64,000 nucleotides of DNA, taken from the NCBI GenBank assembly GCA_013397455.1, contig VYZB01000214.1, forward strand, positions 1,253,238 to 1,317,237, written 5' to 3'. A model generated the notes under the pieces. It was not told the origin of the DNA. It saw only the letters and a program-made list of their open reading frames with translations, and did not search any database. Of the stretch, positions 10,125 through 23,600 are shown piece by piece. The DNA comes from Crotophaga sulcirostris. Its lineage: Eukaryota; Chordata; Aves; Cuculiformes; Crotophagidae. Positions within the stretch are counted from its first letter, which is position 1; each line of letters opens with the position of its first letter. Both the position numbers and the translations under genes were made by a program.

Positions 10125-12104
10125 AGAAAGCTACATCTTTATAGAGCACAGCTGTTCGGCACCTCCCCAGAGGCTGACTGGGTGGAAAATGAGCTAAAGA
10201 AAAAGAGGATGGATGCTCATACTCTTGATAAAAACAGTCTGCATGGTATCCTCTGAGCATTTTTCCCTGCTGCTAGAGATAAGAGTTTGCTCCCATCTGA
10301 ACACATAAGCACACACATACCTGCCTGCAGCTGAAGAGGCCACTGGGATACTGAGCTGTATCTCCTACTGATCTGTAGGAGATTTGCTCGCAATCTGTGC
10401 ATCTGACCCACCTTTGCCCTGCGGTCAGGGATGCAACAGTGAAATGTGTTTGTGTGCAATATTAATTCTGACAAATGATTGTTTTTTAAAATCTGCTGCT
10501 TAGTAATTACCTCTTCTTTATTAATTTTAAAAGGTCCTATGTGATCACAACTAGATTTATTTACTAACTAGTGTTTAAACAGGTACAGTAAAGTAACCAC
10601 CAGACTCACTTATTGATGCGTGTGCTTTATCATGCATTTAATGGTATTATTTCTCTGTAATGAATGAGTCCTCCAGTGGGAAATAAATTGAAGTACCAGT
10701 TCAGGGATCAATCAGTGCACATATGCAGCCTCTATAGTGGGAAGTTCTTGTTTGATAGTGAAGGTATTTTCCTGGAATGGCTCGGCTGCATTCTGTTAAT
10801 GCAGGCTTTATCTGTGTGTACAGGTGTAGAAGAAATGGATTAAAAAAAAGATCAGAGCTGAAAGAAAATTTCATAAAAATATGCATGACCCTGTATGATA
10901 AAGGTGCTCATCGCCCTGGTTTGTGAAGATATTTCCTTCTGGGAAAAATAACTGTAATGCAGTGTCAAAATGAAGCTTTGTTTGCCTTCAAGTAAGAGGA
11001 GTCATGGTCAAGGCTCAGCACTGAGGTCCATGTAGTCCACAGAAATGCTCTGTGTTCTTTAAACCAAGCAGCTGACCAAATGTCTGCAGAACCAGCCCAC
11101 ATGTCCAGAATAGCAATTAAAGTAAAATTAGAGGACGGGACTTCAGGATTTGCTGGATGGGCCGCAGGTGAGAACTTAGCGCAGTGTAGAGATCGTGATG
11201 AATCCCTCATCCTTCTCTGGGCTGGCTGAGAGGCTGCAATGGGTAGGACTGGGATTTACTTCCAGGGCATTTTGTTGGCCTGATCTGAAGTTTGTTTGAG
11301 TTTTTGGGTTTTGTCTTCGTTGACTTAAACAACAGGCCCATAGGAGCAGAGCCAGAGGAGCTAAGGATCAATGGGCCAGAGAGAATGTCAGTCTCCCTGG
11401 AGCAGAGACTGGTCCCTGGGGTTAAGTTCATCCCATGTAGATAATCTCACCTAGCCTAGGCTTCCTCCAGAGTCAGTGAAGAGACACAAGCACCAAGAGA
11501 AGGAAATTCATCTCTGGATTATCCTAAATCCCTTCCAGTTCCTCGATCAGCACTACCCTCGTGGCTGGTGAGGAGCACAGACATTATTGCAAATGTCAGC
11601 TGAGAATGCAATCATAATGTAAGGAGGGAAAGACTATGTTCATAGTTAATTTGCCATAAAATATATCCAAGTCCCTTTTTGCTTTTACAAAGGGGTTTTA
11701 ACTTAGTAGGTTGAAGTGGTTTGCAGCAATAACGGGTCTGTCGGAGGGGTGATAGATATCACTTTACTGATGGCAAAACAATATGAATCAGGCTTGTCTG
11801 CCAGCATGATTACCTAATTGTAGTGGGAGGGTTCAGCAAGGCCACGACAGTCTCTGTGATTAGACAGAGCCCGTGGGTTTTTCCACTCCTGAACCTTATC
11901 ACTCAGGTTTCAAGGCTCAGGAGAAATACATCAGGGTGGCTGTCAGAGATGGAATGATCTGTCCCCAGCTGTGAGCGAGTCTCCTGCAGGGTTGAGATGA
12001 ACACCCTTGAAAAGAGATGGAGTATTAAAAATGCGTGCTGCCTGGGAAAGGGAAGGGCAGGAGGAGGATGAATGGTAAAAGCTCTTATTGTGGCTTCAGG
12101 AATA
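10125..12104. other. Unique non-coding sequence
   Basis: No gene, RNA gene or recognised transposon is seen over nearly 2 kb. Short open frames (for example 10217-10474 and 10965-11210, both -) are unremarkable. Confidence 0.65.
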
Positions 12105-12215
12105 TTGATCTTGTAATTAATAATGCGATGAACCTTAAGTGAAATTCAAGTGTCAGTGCCAAGGCAGGTTATTTCTGTCATAAATGGCACATCAGGCAAC
12201 TTGAGAACAGCGATA
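12105..12215. promoter_or_regulatory. Candidate regulatory block with two NK2-type motifs
   Basis: Seen: TTAAGTG at 12135-12141 and TTCAAGTG at 12145-12152, both on the + strand and about one helical turn apart, preceded by GTAATTAATAATG. Known: T(N)AAGTG is the core bound by NK2-class homeodomain proteins, and TAATTA by many other homeodomain proteins. That this is an enhancer is inference. Confidence 0.25.
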
Positions 12216-12714
12216 TTAAGAGGGATGGAGAGGAGAGAGGGAGAAGGAGAGGGTGTTTCTCAGGGACCTGTGCTTTGCGGGTGGGAGGGAGATGGTTTTA
12301 CCTTGGGGACAGGGTTCAGGGGGAGTTCAGTGCTTCTCCAAACCGGAGAACTCTGAACGAAACACTTTACAATTTCAAAGGGCCCCCTCAATTCCCAACA
12401 AGTAATTGCAGTGTCTCTTGCAAGGTTGCACAGTGACTTCTCCCTCCTTCGTGCCAGGACCTGAGAGTCTTGTGCCGCCTTCCCCACATCTCTCCGTTTT
12501 CAACATTTCTCATTTTTATTGTCATTTTCCTTGACTCCTGGGAGTTATATTCAGATATTATGAAATGAAGATTGTTTTATTTATTGTCCCTGAAAACTTT
12601 TCAAGTTTCCTTCTCCCTTGAAAAAGAAAATGTAAGCAGACCTCTGAGTTGCTATTTTTCTTAATTCTCTCTATCTTAATTAATTCTTAATTTCTTTCAG
12701 GCATGGGGCTGATT
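12216..12714. other. Unique sequence
   Basis: A purine-rich patch lies at 12225-12255 and a T/A-rich patch at 12620-12700. No gene is recognised. Confidence 0.65.
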
Positions 12715-12965
12715 CAAAGCTGCAATGGGGAGGTTTACGCTGGACATCAGGAAGCGTTTTTTTACTGAGAGGGTGGTCAAACACTGAACAGGCTTCCTAG
12801 AGAGGTGGTTGATGCCCTGAGTCTGCCAGTGTTTAACAGACATATGGACAATGCCCATAACAACATGTTTTAAGCTGATCAGCCCTGAACTGGTCAGGCA
12901 GTTGGATCAGATGGTTGTTGTAGGTCCCTTCCAACTGAAACAATCTGTTCTGTTCTATTAATTCT
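12715..12965 (+). mobile_element. CR1 LINE fragment, TTCTGTTCTA-tailed type
   Basis: A 5'-truncated CR1 of about 250 bp. It contains the sequence for GGTTTACGCTGGACATCAGG and the 'gagggtggtcaaacactg' block, then a 3' UTR unlike the common group (CTGGTCAGGCAGTTGGATCA, GTAGGTCCCTTCCAACTGAA). It ends in CTGTTCTGTTCTATTAATTC, a pentanucleotide-like tail. It is the only copy of this subfamily that I see here. Confidence 0.88.
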
Positions 12966-15900
12966 TTTGAAAGCAATAATTTTTGTTAATATATATCTCT
13001 ACATATTAGACTGCTTTGTTCCCACAGTGCTAGATATTGTTTCTTCATTCAGGGTCCTGAAGGCTCTGTAATAGGAAAGCTGTGACTCCTCAATGGAGGT
13101 GGGACCTGCCCAGCCACCAGTGCTCTAAGTCCTTCAGGTCCCCATGCTAGATTGGGTAACAGAGTCTGCCTTACAGTAGCCTGGGGTAGGGCCAAGCCTA
13201 GAGATTTCTAGTGAAGGGCATAAAGTCATTGTCTCCATTTGCCCACAAAAAAAAACCAAAACCTATCATTCATTACTTTTCAAATTCCTGTTTAATTTTA
13301 GCTTTTGTTTGCTGGAAGGGTAGAAGGTCACTATTGGCCCAGGACTGGGAAATGGACAATGCAATGAGTTATCTGCTCTAATTCCTGTGCTGCTTAACAC
13401 TACTGCTGGTAATGGATGTCTTATTGTCTATAGCCATGTCTTCAGCATCTGACTGGGGATGTGACCCTGGGCTATGGGCATCTCTTCTGCATCTCTCATG
13501 AAATTCTCACCAGCCATGATATATCCTGTTAGAATATTTCATCCTGTTCCTCTGAAAAACAAGCCTTCTTGGTCAAAAGATAAGGAACTGGGGATAAGTA
13601 GTTGGGTAGTTAGGAAGACCTAACAAAGCAGGTTTGGTCTCTTGGGGTACCTCAGGCTTCACCAGGGGCTGATTACATGAAGGGGACTGAATGCTTTTGT
13701 GGCATTCTACTGTTCAGTGAAAAATGTGTATGGATCATTTACATCCCAAATCTTGTGTTTAATCTTTTTCTCCAATTGCAAACTTTCCTAAAGGCCTTTA
13801 CTAGGCAGCATTTTCTCTCCTTTTTCAGGGTTTTTAGAGAACACGGGAGACCTCTAACAGGTCAGATGCTTTAAAAATGCACCCAGGACCATGCAGTTTA
13901 CAACCTTAAAATTTCCTTCCTGTAGCAAATTTCTTCCTTCTTTTAGCATTCAATGAAGCTACTCAACTTGCTTTTTTTCAGTCTCAATGGCACACAGAGA
14001 ACTGTAGATATATGCACCAGATTAGATGCTGATACAACACAAACATAGCACAGAGGAAATCCTGACGGGGTCAGGTTCCCTCCTTAGATTGTATCTTTGC
14101 AGTGGGTTGCTCAGCATGGTAACTCAATCTTATTTAACAATTCCCTTCAACCCAAGGTGATGCTGTTTTCCAACAGAAGCTAATTACATCTTTATTTCAT
14201 TAAATATCCAGAAAATTGCACATATATTTCAAGAAATGGCATGACTGGATTTACAAACACATCACCACAAGGACAGTGTCTGTGAAAGCAATTCCATAAA
14301 CATTTCTCAGCTGCTTCCAGCTCATCACCTCTATTTTCAGCAGCATTCAGTGAAAAGATCCTACCATAAAACTACCCTTTGTACTGCTTTCCTCCAGGAA
14401 AGCCAAGCAATCCTAGACATCTGTCTCCTGGATAATGGGTCTCTTTAGAGAGAGAGAGTAATCTCTCTTCAGAGAGCTTTGGGACCAGCAGCCCAGAAGA
14501 GGTTTGAATTGGAGTCAGGCTGGAGAGCACCTGCCAGTGAGGAGGGAAGAGATCTCAGAAAAGCAGTCTGGGCGTGGGACTGGAGAGGAACAATTTTGCT
14601 GCTGATATTGTCCTCTGGGATATGTCAAGGAGAAGTGCAGCAAGCCACATGTTCCCCTTGCTCAACAGTGATGGGATGGGAGAGGAATAGTGTATAGCAG
14701 TGAGCTACACAAAACAAAGCTGTGGGCTGTCTCTAGCACCAGGGCTCTAGGTTTGTTATCCCCATGCTGGACAAAGAGATTGATATCAACCAAATGATGT
14801 GCAAAGCATCTCTATAAGCCTGAACTCCTGTTAGAACCTGTCATAGTCCCCTTCTCAGGACAGCAGTGTGCAATCCATTGATTCCTACCCACCAGAACCA
14901 GTCTCACTCTTCTTATGTAAACAGGGAGTGAAGTATTTTGTAGCATCTAAAACAGACCTCACTGGTCCAAATGTCCATTTCTTCGTTCCACTCATTGTCC
15001 TTGGAGCTGGAAGCTCAGGATAGCAGTTGGTTTTCCATCACTGTCCTGAACTTGAGTGTAAGTACTCCCAGAAGGATGGCAGTGCCACACTCACGTGGCC
15101 TTCTCAGGGGAAGTCCATGCCAGGCACTGCTTCCTAAGGAGGAACAGAAGGAAGGTGTGGGGGTGAATTTACAGCCCTGTGATCTGTTAGCTCATAATGC
15201 AGGTAGTCCTGTTCATCAAAAAAGATTCCTCTTGAAACCTCTTAGGCTCATGAAGAGGCTGTGACCAGTTCAGATCTTGATTAATTTCCAAATTTGACAT
15301 CTCAGTGCTTAAGTTTTCTGTCATGTTTCAGTAGCCAAAACTGTGGCCAAATATTCCTGTGGGCATAAAAAAGGGAGGCCAGGATGAGGGAGGACACCTC
15401 TCAGTTCTGTTTGGAAGCAATCAGTTTGTGGTTTGGCACCATCTCTGGATTTACTCTTCCAGGTTTCTGGTTGCTCATGGGCATCATCAGGAGTCGTGAG
15501 CTTCCCACACTTCAAGCTCAGGGCTGAGCATCCTAAAAATCTACAACCTGAAATGCCATGTTGTCAACTGGTGACCAAGTTTCATTTTCCCCATGGCCTC
15601 TCTGCAACTTGTCCTCCTGCAGCTTCTCCTATGTGATGACCAGGACGCTGCAGGTCTGTTATCTCGGAGGAAGACTGCCTGTTCACGTGGTGCTTCCAGC
15701 AGGAAGATCAGAAAACTTCTGGAACACACTCAACCACTATGATTTATGCTTTGCTGGAGATACTACCATCACAATGCTCGCTGGAGGGGAGGATTGATCC
15801 AGCTGTCCTGCCAGAGCTTTGTTATCACTCCTGAGTACAGTTTGGAGCTTTGCATCATCGTGTCCCGTGTAAACCTCCACAGCCCAGGCTGGTAACAAAG

Positions 15901-16502
15901 TGGCGCTGAGAAACTATGACATATTTTATAAAACATGCTGTCTTGGGCAGCAGCCTCATAGCATAACTTCAACATGCCTCAAATAGAGCTGAGATTGCCC
16001 AGATTTGGGAATTGTCCCTGGAGAACAAGAAGAGCCCAGGTAGCTCTCACCTAATTGCATGCGATCCAGCACCGAGGTCTTCTGTCCTGTCCTGTCCCCC
16101 TGCCCTCTCTCTGTTTGTCCCGCCAAGGCTCTTGCATCTCCTCTTACTGCTGCACCACTTTGCATGCACAGTTGAACATCCATGAGCAAAAACACAGAGG
16201 ACAAAGTGCTTGGCAGTCTCAGTCAGACATTTACCTACTGTGGTGGCTGCACAACTTTCCTCTTTCCAGCAGACTAAGGCAAAGTTTGAATGATGGAAGT
16301 TGTATTGGACCTTCAGGAATTCTATTCCTAACCACATATCTTTAAAGGCTTTCTAATCATCTCCAAAGTCTAGAAAAGGCAGGAGGCAGCACAAACCATC
16401 CCACCTCAAAAAACTGAGTGTTTGGTTAAACCGCATCATAGAAGAATAGGATTTGGCCGAGAGTAGAAATGGTATATTTGTCATGAAGAACATTGACAAA
16501 GG
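12966..16502. other. Long unique stretch, no gene recognised
   Basis: About 3.5 kb without a recognisable gene or transposon. It includes a 9-base A run near 13246-13254 and a small GA/TC inverted repeat at 14444-14476 (AGAGAGAG around TAAT then CTCTCT). Open frames up to 97 codons (14971-15264, +) have no recognisable product. Confidence 0.65.
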
Positions 16503-16757
16503 AAAGCAAGGCAACAGAGATAATGATTTTAAGCTGAAAGACATGATCTTAGGTAGAAATGTTTTTCTATGAGGGTGGGGAGGCCCTGGCCCAGGTTGCC
16601 CAGAGCAGTGGTGGTTGCCCCATCCCTGGAGGTGTTCAAGGCCAGGCTGGATGGGGCTTGGAGCCCCCTGATCCAGTGGGAGGTGTCCCTGCAGGGAGTT
16701 GGAACCAGATGGGCTTTGAGGTCTCTTCCGACCCAAACCATTCCATGATTCTATGAT
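16503..16757 (+). mobile_element. CR1 LINE fragment, common group
   Basis: CR1 3' end of about 255 bp. It contains GGTTGCCCAGAGCAGTGGTG, the 'tccctggaggtgttcaaggc' block, CCCCTGATCCAGTGGGAGGT and the ATTCCATGATTCTATGAT tail. Part of the 'cccatggcag' segment is deleted. Confidence 0.95.
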
Positions 16758-18539
16758 AAGCAAATGCAATCAAATAAATGACATTCCCTTTCTCCCTCCC
16801 AAACCTTCTCTTAAAAAATAATCACTACTTTAAAAAAAAAAAAAAGTATCAAATCAACTGCTCTCTTCAAGCAAAGCTGGTGTTTATCACCTTGCTGAGG
16901 CTGACAAAACCCTTCTCTTTTTTTTAATCAACATGAAAAATGCCCCTATCCAACCCACCAGCTCAGCCTCCCATCCGTGACAGCCCCCTTCCCTCTCCCA
17001 AACAGGCAACAGATTTCAATTTAGCTTTAAGCGAAGGAAGCTCAATTGGGTTATTAAATTTCACACACTAATTGACATGCTTGCCGTAAAATATAACTTG
17101 CACAAACACAATTTATACTAATGACGCAGGGGGTGAAGTTTTCTGCTTCCACTGCCCCTCTTATTCCCCACTCCCCCAGCTCCCATGGGAACCTGGCATA
17201 ATTGCACTTCCAGTGCAGGGGCGGTTAGTAGGGGTGGGAGGTTAAAGAGAAAGAAATACCGGGAGGTTGATGGGATGTTTCCTGTTTGGGCAGTGATGGG
17301 GTGTGCAGATTTCGGAGTGTGCTCCTCTTCGCAGCGGCAATGGATGCGCACAGGCACAGCTCCCCAGGCACGCTGTGCTTCGACTTAATAAATCCTTAAT
17401 GGCAACAGATTAACCCCAGCCGGCTCCCCTGGCACGAGTTAACCACTGACGTCTCACAGAGAGGTTCTGCAGGCCTGTTTGGAGATCTTCATCTCCCCAT
17501 GACAAACAGGTTGGCAGCTGCCCATCACTGCCTGAATCATCATCCTCCACCTCCTATTTGCAGTGGAGAAGCCCTGCGACAGACAGATTTGTAACCTCGT
17601 GTTTTCCTCCTCCCTGCTTCATTGCAGAGCTTTGGGCACAAATCTCCCAGTATGATTTTCCTCTAGTTTTCACCCCATGGATAAAAGTAATTTGGCCAGG
17701 TGTCCGCAGTGCCCTGTGCAGGCAGGTATGGAACCAGGAGGGCAGGGGCGGACAATAATGAGGCTCCCAGGAGCAGCAGTGCTGGCTGTGTTGCTTCCCC
17801 AAAACTGTTTTCCCCAAAATTTAAAGCCTAGTCACTTGTCTTTTTTTAATATCTTCTGGAAGATATTTTTAAATAATTTATGGCAGAATTGTAGCAATGC
17901 CTAGCACTTTAGCTTATTCTGTTCTGCAGTTGCCCAAACTATTTACAAAAGAAATTTTTTATTCAGCTTTTTTCAAATATTTCCAAAAGGTTTTCATATT
18001 TTAAATTCCATTCTCCAAGTGCAAGGTCCTGCTGGGCAACAGGGAATGGAGTTGTCTTCCCTAGCAAGTGGCTGCTATTGTAGTAATGCCTTATTCCAAT
18101 AAGACATGGGGCTGCACATCTCGTTTTGAATGCATGTTGGTGCTGCACACCTGGGCTATAGGATGACATCTTTGAATAAGTCATACCATCCTTGTGGAGT
18201 CAAAATCAAGGGACTTGCAGAGCCATAGTCTAATTTTAGCTGTGCCTGAATCACAATGTCAAAAGTCAATTTATTGCATGTGCTTGCGAGTAGGAAACCT
18301 TTGAGTCCCTTTAGCATCTTTCTCCTGCATGTCTTTTTATGCAAAGATCTCTCTGAATTCATACAGAAATACCAGTTCAGAGGGCCAGGAAAGGTACAGG
18401 TGTACTTCCACACTCTTCACATCTTCTTATTCCTGAGCTTTGATGAAAAGAATCCAGGAACTTATGGGAGTGAAATAATCCAAAATACCCAGGTTGGACC
18501 TAGCAGTCCAGCCCGAAACTTGAACTCCAGAGGAAAAAA
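16758..18539. other. Unique sequence with a TAAT-rich patch
   Basis: No gene is recognised. A 13-base A run lies near 16832-16844 and a T run near 16919-16924. Positions 17020-17120 are A+T-rich and contain CTAATTG and several TTAT/ATAA words that could be homeodomain sites; I cannot show conservation. 17330-17460 has several CpGs and again TTAATGG/TTAACC words. Confidence 0.6.
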
Positions 18540-18850
18540 TCATAGAATCATAGAACAGGTTGGGTTGGAAGGGACTTTAAAGCCCATCAGGTTCCAACTC
18601 CCCTGCTATGGGCAGGGACACCTCCCACTGGATCAGGGGGCTCCAAGCCCCATCCAACCTGGCCTTGAACACCTCCAGGGATGGGACAGCCACCACTGCT
18701 CTGGGCAACCTGGGCCAGGGCCTCCCCACCCTCACAGGAAAACATTTCTTCCTAAGATCTTATCTCAATCTCATCTCAGTCTCCCCTCTTTCATATAAAA
18801 ACCATCCCTCCTCGTCCTATCTTTGCACTCCTTGATAAAGAGTCCCTCCG
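18540..18850 (-). mobile_element. CR1 LINE fragment, common group
   Basis: CR1 3' end on the - strand; the tail (TCATAGAATCATAGAAC on +) is at 18540. It continues through the 'cccctgctatgggcagggac' block and CCAACCTGGCCTTGAACACC to the region antisense to 'aggggagat', where similarity fades near 18850. The long + strand frame at 18256-18798 is an antisense shadow. Confidence 0.95.
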
Positions 18851-20010
18851 CGTCTTGAGGTTCTTCATGCCATGAGGCAATACTCAGCATCTGAGCTACA
18901 TCATCCCATGGAAGGATCTCACCACTCCTGTACTTCCATGTGCCCATTTAAGCTGCCACCCTGGGGATGATCCAGTAGTAAACCCAAAACCTGGCTGGGG
19001 ACTGAGTCCTGCCTGGGCATGGACCTGTTTTCTGGAGGTAAGGGATGAAGTTCAGTCAGACCTCATCCCCTTTGCCCACCCTGGGATAAGACAAAGCTCG
19101 GACTCCGCTGCTTCGACCACTCATTAATGCAGAGCATGGATTTCATTACCCTGATTGCTCAATTCTGTTATTAACAAAGCATAAATCTTTGCATTAGTCT
19201 CTCTCAGCCTCGGAGTCACAACCCCCAGGAGAGGTCAGCAGCAGATGCCCAGGGCAGGTCATGGCCCTCAGCCTATTACCTGTCCCGTAGAGATAGACTG
19301 GGGCCAAAAACACCCTGGGGCTGGCTGCCCCCTTTACACTCATTTCCAGCTTTCCCTTACACTTGACTCTGCTGGAGCTTTTTAGACTTTCCCAGTCATG
19401 TATGTGATCCTGGGGTTCTGACATCACAATCCTGAGCAGGAACTTACGGATGGGTGCACAGAAATTAGTCTGGCCATGTTCACCAAGATCATACCTCTTA
19501 CCCTCCAGACCTCCTGGAAACCTCACTGCTCCTGCATTTACAGAAGAAATGGGAATTACTTCAGAGAGGCAACAGATACCTGCCACCAGCCTGTTTCTCC
19601 CTCTTGGTTTTCCTACCACCTTCCTGCTTCTCCGTTACTTTTTCCCCTTCATTTGCTCTGAACTCAGCACTGGATCAAATTATTTGATGTCACCCATTAA
19701 TTTTATTATCAGAGCGGACAACAAACAGATACTGAACTTCATGTGCAGCTCATATTCCTCCTCTACTCATGTCCCTCCCAAACTGAAGAGCTCCCAGATG
19801 CCTATGCTGTCCCCATCTCACACCTCATAGTCCCCGTTGGCTCACACTTCTGCTCATTTCATACCTTTCTGACAGTAAAGACCATTCCAAGGGCTATCTT
19901 GCACTGTAACCCAGAAGAGGGGAAAATATTTGGGTCTAGAAAAGACCTGTTCCCTGATGTATCGACTCTGAATTTCTTTCAGCAAGTAGGTCTGGGAGTA
20001 CTGTGTACTC
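18851..20010. other. Unique sequence
   Basis: No gene is recognised. Overlapping frames at 19194-19619 (-) and 19450-19830 (+) are open on both strands, which argues against either being coding. Confidence 0.65.
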
Positions 20011-20630
20011 AGCCTGAGCCAGCAATGTGCTCTTGAAGCGCAGAAAGCAAATCAAATCTTGGGCTACATCCAAAGTAGTGTGAGCAGGAGGCTGAGGGAG
20101 AGGAACCCGCCATGCTACTCTGCTCTCATGAGTCCTGCATCCAGTTCTGGAGTCCTCAGCAAAGGAAGGACAGGGATCTGTTGAAGTAAGTTCAAAGGAG
20201 GCCACAGAGAGGATCCGAGAACTCGAGTACTTCCTATCCAAGGACAGGCTGAGAGAGTTGGGTTTGTTCAGCCTGGAGAAGAGAAGGCTCCAGGGAGACC
20301 CTAGAGCAGCTTCCAGTACTGAAAGGGGCTCCAGGAAAGCTGGGGAGGGGCTCTTGATCAGGGAGTGCAGGGATGGGACAAAGGGGAAAGGTTTTCAGCT
20401 GAGAGAGAGGAGGTTGAGATGAGATCTTGGGAAGAAATGTTTTGCTGTGGGGAGGCCGTGGCACAGGTTGCCCAGAGCAGTGGTGGCTGTCTCACCCCTG
20501 GAGGCCAGGTTGGATGGGGCTTTGAGCCCCCCGATCCAGTGGGAGGTGTCCCTGCCCATGGCAGGGGGGTGGAACTGGATAGGCTTTAATGTTACTTCTG
20601 ACCCAAACCGTTCCATGATTCTATGATTCT
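20011..20630 (+). mobile_element. CR1 LINE fragment, longer common-group copy
   Basis: About 620 bp, reaching further 5' than most copies. It starts in reverse-transcriptase C-terminal sequence ('gagccagcaatgtgc', then the CCAGTTCTGGAGTCCTCAGC block), passes the CAGCCTGGAGAAGAGAAGGC landmark and ends in TTCCATGATTCTATGATTCT. The old coding frame is broken by substitutions and indels; for example, part of the 'ggtgttcaaggcc' block is deleted near 20505. Confidence 0.95.
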
Positions 20631-23600
20631 CCTGTGCCACTGGCAATGCCTGTGTCTATCCCAGAGAGCAAACAAGGACACCTGCAACATCCATGTTGAG
20701 TTATGGCATGTTTTCAGGTCTTAACTTTGAGCAGTTCTGCTGCACCGTGGGATCAGAGTCCGTTAGCACAGCAGCTCCAGGGCCCTGCTGCTCAAAGCAC
20801 AAAAGCTCCACACCACACCAACTCTGCTTTGTCTTTGCAGTTTTTTTGGCACCCTGTGGGGGAGGAATGATAGGAGCATGTGGCATCCATCCAAAATGGG
20901 CAAGCATTTCATTTTTGTCTTTATGGGCATTTTGTCAAGCATAACTGCAGACAGTAACTCTACAAACAGTAATTAACAACAAGCTGTGGGCAGTGTTAAA
21001 GTGCTTGCCCCGTAACCTGCTGGTACGCAGGAAATCTGAGTTGCTGCTAATAGGTTTTCAGCAGCTGAGTCCATTTCTGGCCCCAGTCTATTTGATATGG
21101 CTCTCAGATAACGCTGTTGATTATTTTCCTGAGCACTCACCAAATGCTTCCTATTGTGAGAGTCTTGACTGCAAGGACAAACAAACAGAAAGGTGGGTAG
21201 GGAGCTGGTGAAATCAATACCCCATCCCATCAAAAGGTACTGGTGTCAACCAGAAATGCAGCTATGAAGCAGTGTAACTAATTAGCTAAAATGCAAGACA
21301 AGCTGACAGTCCTAATTAAGATTGGGAGTGACAGCCTGGAGGTCCCTGGACTGCCCACTCCATTTTCTCAAGGCTTGTGAAATACGGGGGAATCATCCCT
21401 CCTGCCTTCCAGGTGGCCAGATGGGAGAGCACGGAGCTCCTCCAAATCAATAGCTCATCTCAGCCATGCCTTGCAGCAACTGCTCTGGAAGAAGGAGAGA
21501 CAGGACCAGGTGGTTACAGCAGTAATGTCCTCCCTCCTCAGACCTCCTTTGTTCCATCCACAAGGAACTTTTCTCCTTCCTCCCCAGCAGTGAAATTTGG
21601 TTTATGACCCGAAGCAAGAGCATCCAGCCCCCTTTCCAAAGAGGTTGTCTTCAGAGCCATTCCTCTTTGATAACGCTAGGTGCTCCAGTTACTCCTATAA
21701 AGGGGCCATCTGATTTGGTATCACCATGCTTTCAGTTGTACCTTGTAGCAGTGAGCACCACAAGGAAATTATTTCCTAGGAAAGCATCTGGCCAACAGTT
21801 CAGTCTCCAAATTCAGGCTCTTGGTCTGAGTCACTCAGTGCTTAGACAAGCTGTGGAGCCCAGGCAGGGATTGTGTGGATTGGCCCACAGAGCATCTTGG
21901 CCGGATCCCTGTCAGCCCACTGTCACAGTATGGCAGTGCCTAAGGAGGACCCTCACTGATTCTCTGACCTTGACTGAGTCTCTGTGGTTTTCACCCTTCA
22001 TGCCTGATCCTGCTGCTCCAAAACTGCCAGAAGCATCATGTATAGGGGTTCATGACTGACTCCATTGGGCACAGGATCAGTCGCAAGAGGAGGATGCTTG
22101 CTATTTCTTTTTGATGGTTAAATACATTGTCTGTGCTGGTCCCGTCCCATACTTTTCTTTTACATGCTTTTTTTAAGTTGCATTTCACGGGATTATCCTC
22201 CAGAGCTGACAGACAGACAGGTCTGTTGCTCTGTCTGCTTAGCACTCTATCTTTTTGGCAAATACCCTTGCCCTATAGTGTGTGAGCCCAGGATTAAATG
22301 CACAGAAAGAAACAGTTCCCCGTGACTTGTCCTGAGAAGTCTTTTGAAAGTTAAGTTATGGCTGTTAAATGTTAGCACCATATAATGCCCGTCTTTATCG
22401 TATCTTCGCAATAAAGTGATGACATGTCTCTGTTACGAGCTTGTCACACAGAAGCTCCCAAACCTGCAGTGCTGTAATGGCATTTAATCTCCTTCCCGAG
22501 TGCTGGAGATTTGCACCCAGGCTTTGTCTGCAGCATTTCCCTGGGATCGCCAAGCACTCACACTAAAGCGAAGACATTTTAAAGAGAAAAGATGAACTTG
22601 TCAAGCTCACCCCCAGCTGTGCAAGGCCTGGGAAACCTCAGCCACCACAATGCCATGGGCTTCTACTGTGCTACCTGTCCTTTTTCCTGTCCTCAAGGAC
22701 AACTGCAAAGTTGCTTATCAGCCTGTAAATCAGACGTGGCAATAAAACGCTGGCATCCAGAGCAATAGCTTTTGTACTAATGTACTACTTTGCAATTGGT
22801 GTGCATATGTAACATATTAATGACACAAATTCATTACAATAAATGAAGACACTGACTGGCCAAGGGCCAGAATTGGCTAAGGACAAAAAAAAAAAAAAAT
22901 GTTGCTTTTTTTCCTGGCATTTGACAAGTTTGCGATGCAGAGTTGGTTGTGTTGGATATAGAGTGCTTTTGGCAAGAGATGTGAAGAGGCGACTGGTAAA
23001 TACAGCAACAGTGGTGGCAGGGATGTGGGGAATGCAAAGGGAGGCTGTGAGCAGGGAGTGGACATAATTTCCAAGGGAGGTAAAAGAGGCAAATTGCTTC
23101 ATCAACTGAGCGATGGGTTATGTAAACTGAGTCTCAGTTTTCAGGTAGGAAGATCCATTCATTAATGTGAAGAACTAATTATAAACTGGGGGATGGTGCA
23201 TGTATGTGTGTTGTTTATTGGTCCCTTTGCTTGTCTTTCTACTATGGGATCCACCTCTCCCTGTTTTCTACCATAGCTCTGCCTCTGTCACTCCATGCAC
23301 TGCTCTTTCTATTGGTGACTATTGATCCTTGTATTGACAGTGGATACAGAAATTATTGACCACTTCACATATATCATTGCGAGAGATTTAAAAACCTCTA
23401 TGTTTAGTTTAGCAAAGGAAATGCAGTGCAAAGTGTACCAGAACAAAGACAAAACACTTGATACCAAAGGAAGGTTTAATCTAATAACAAGAACCGATGC
23501 CTTCAAATTAAAATTAGAGCTATTCAAATGAGAAATAAGGCATGAATTTTTAAGGATGAGGAAAGTTAATCCTTGGAAAAAGTGATCAGGAAGACTGATG

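Noticed and set aside
18256..18798. Open frame of 180 codons on +
   Set aside because: Its C-terminal half is antisense to the CR1 copy at 18540-18850. The same LDQGAPSPIQPGLEHLQGW-type peptide recurs in other frames wherever a common-group CR1 is read backwards, so it is not a protein family.
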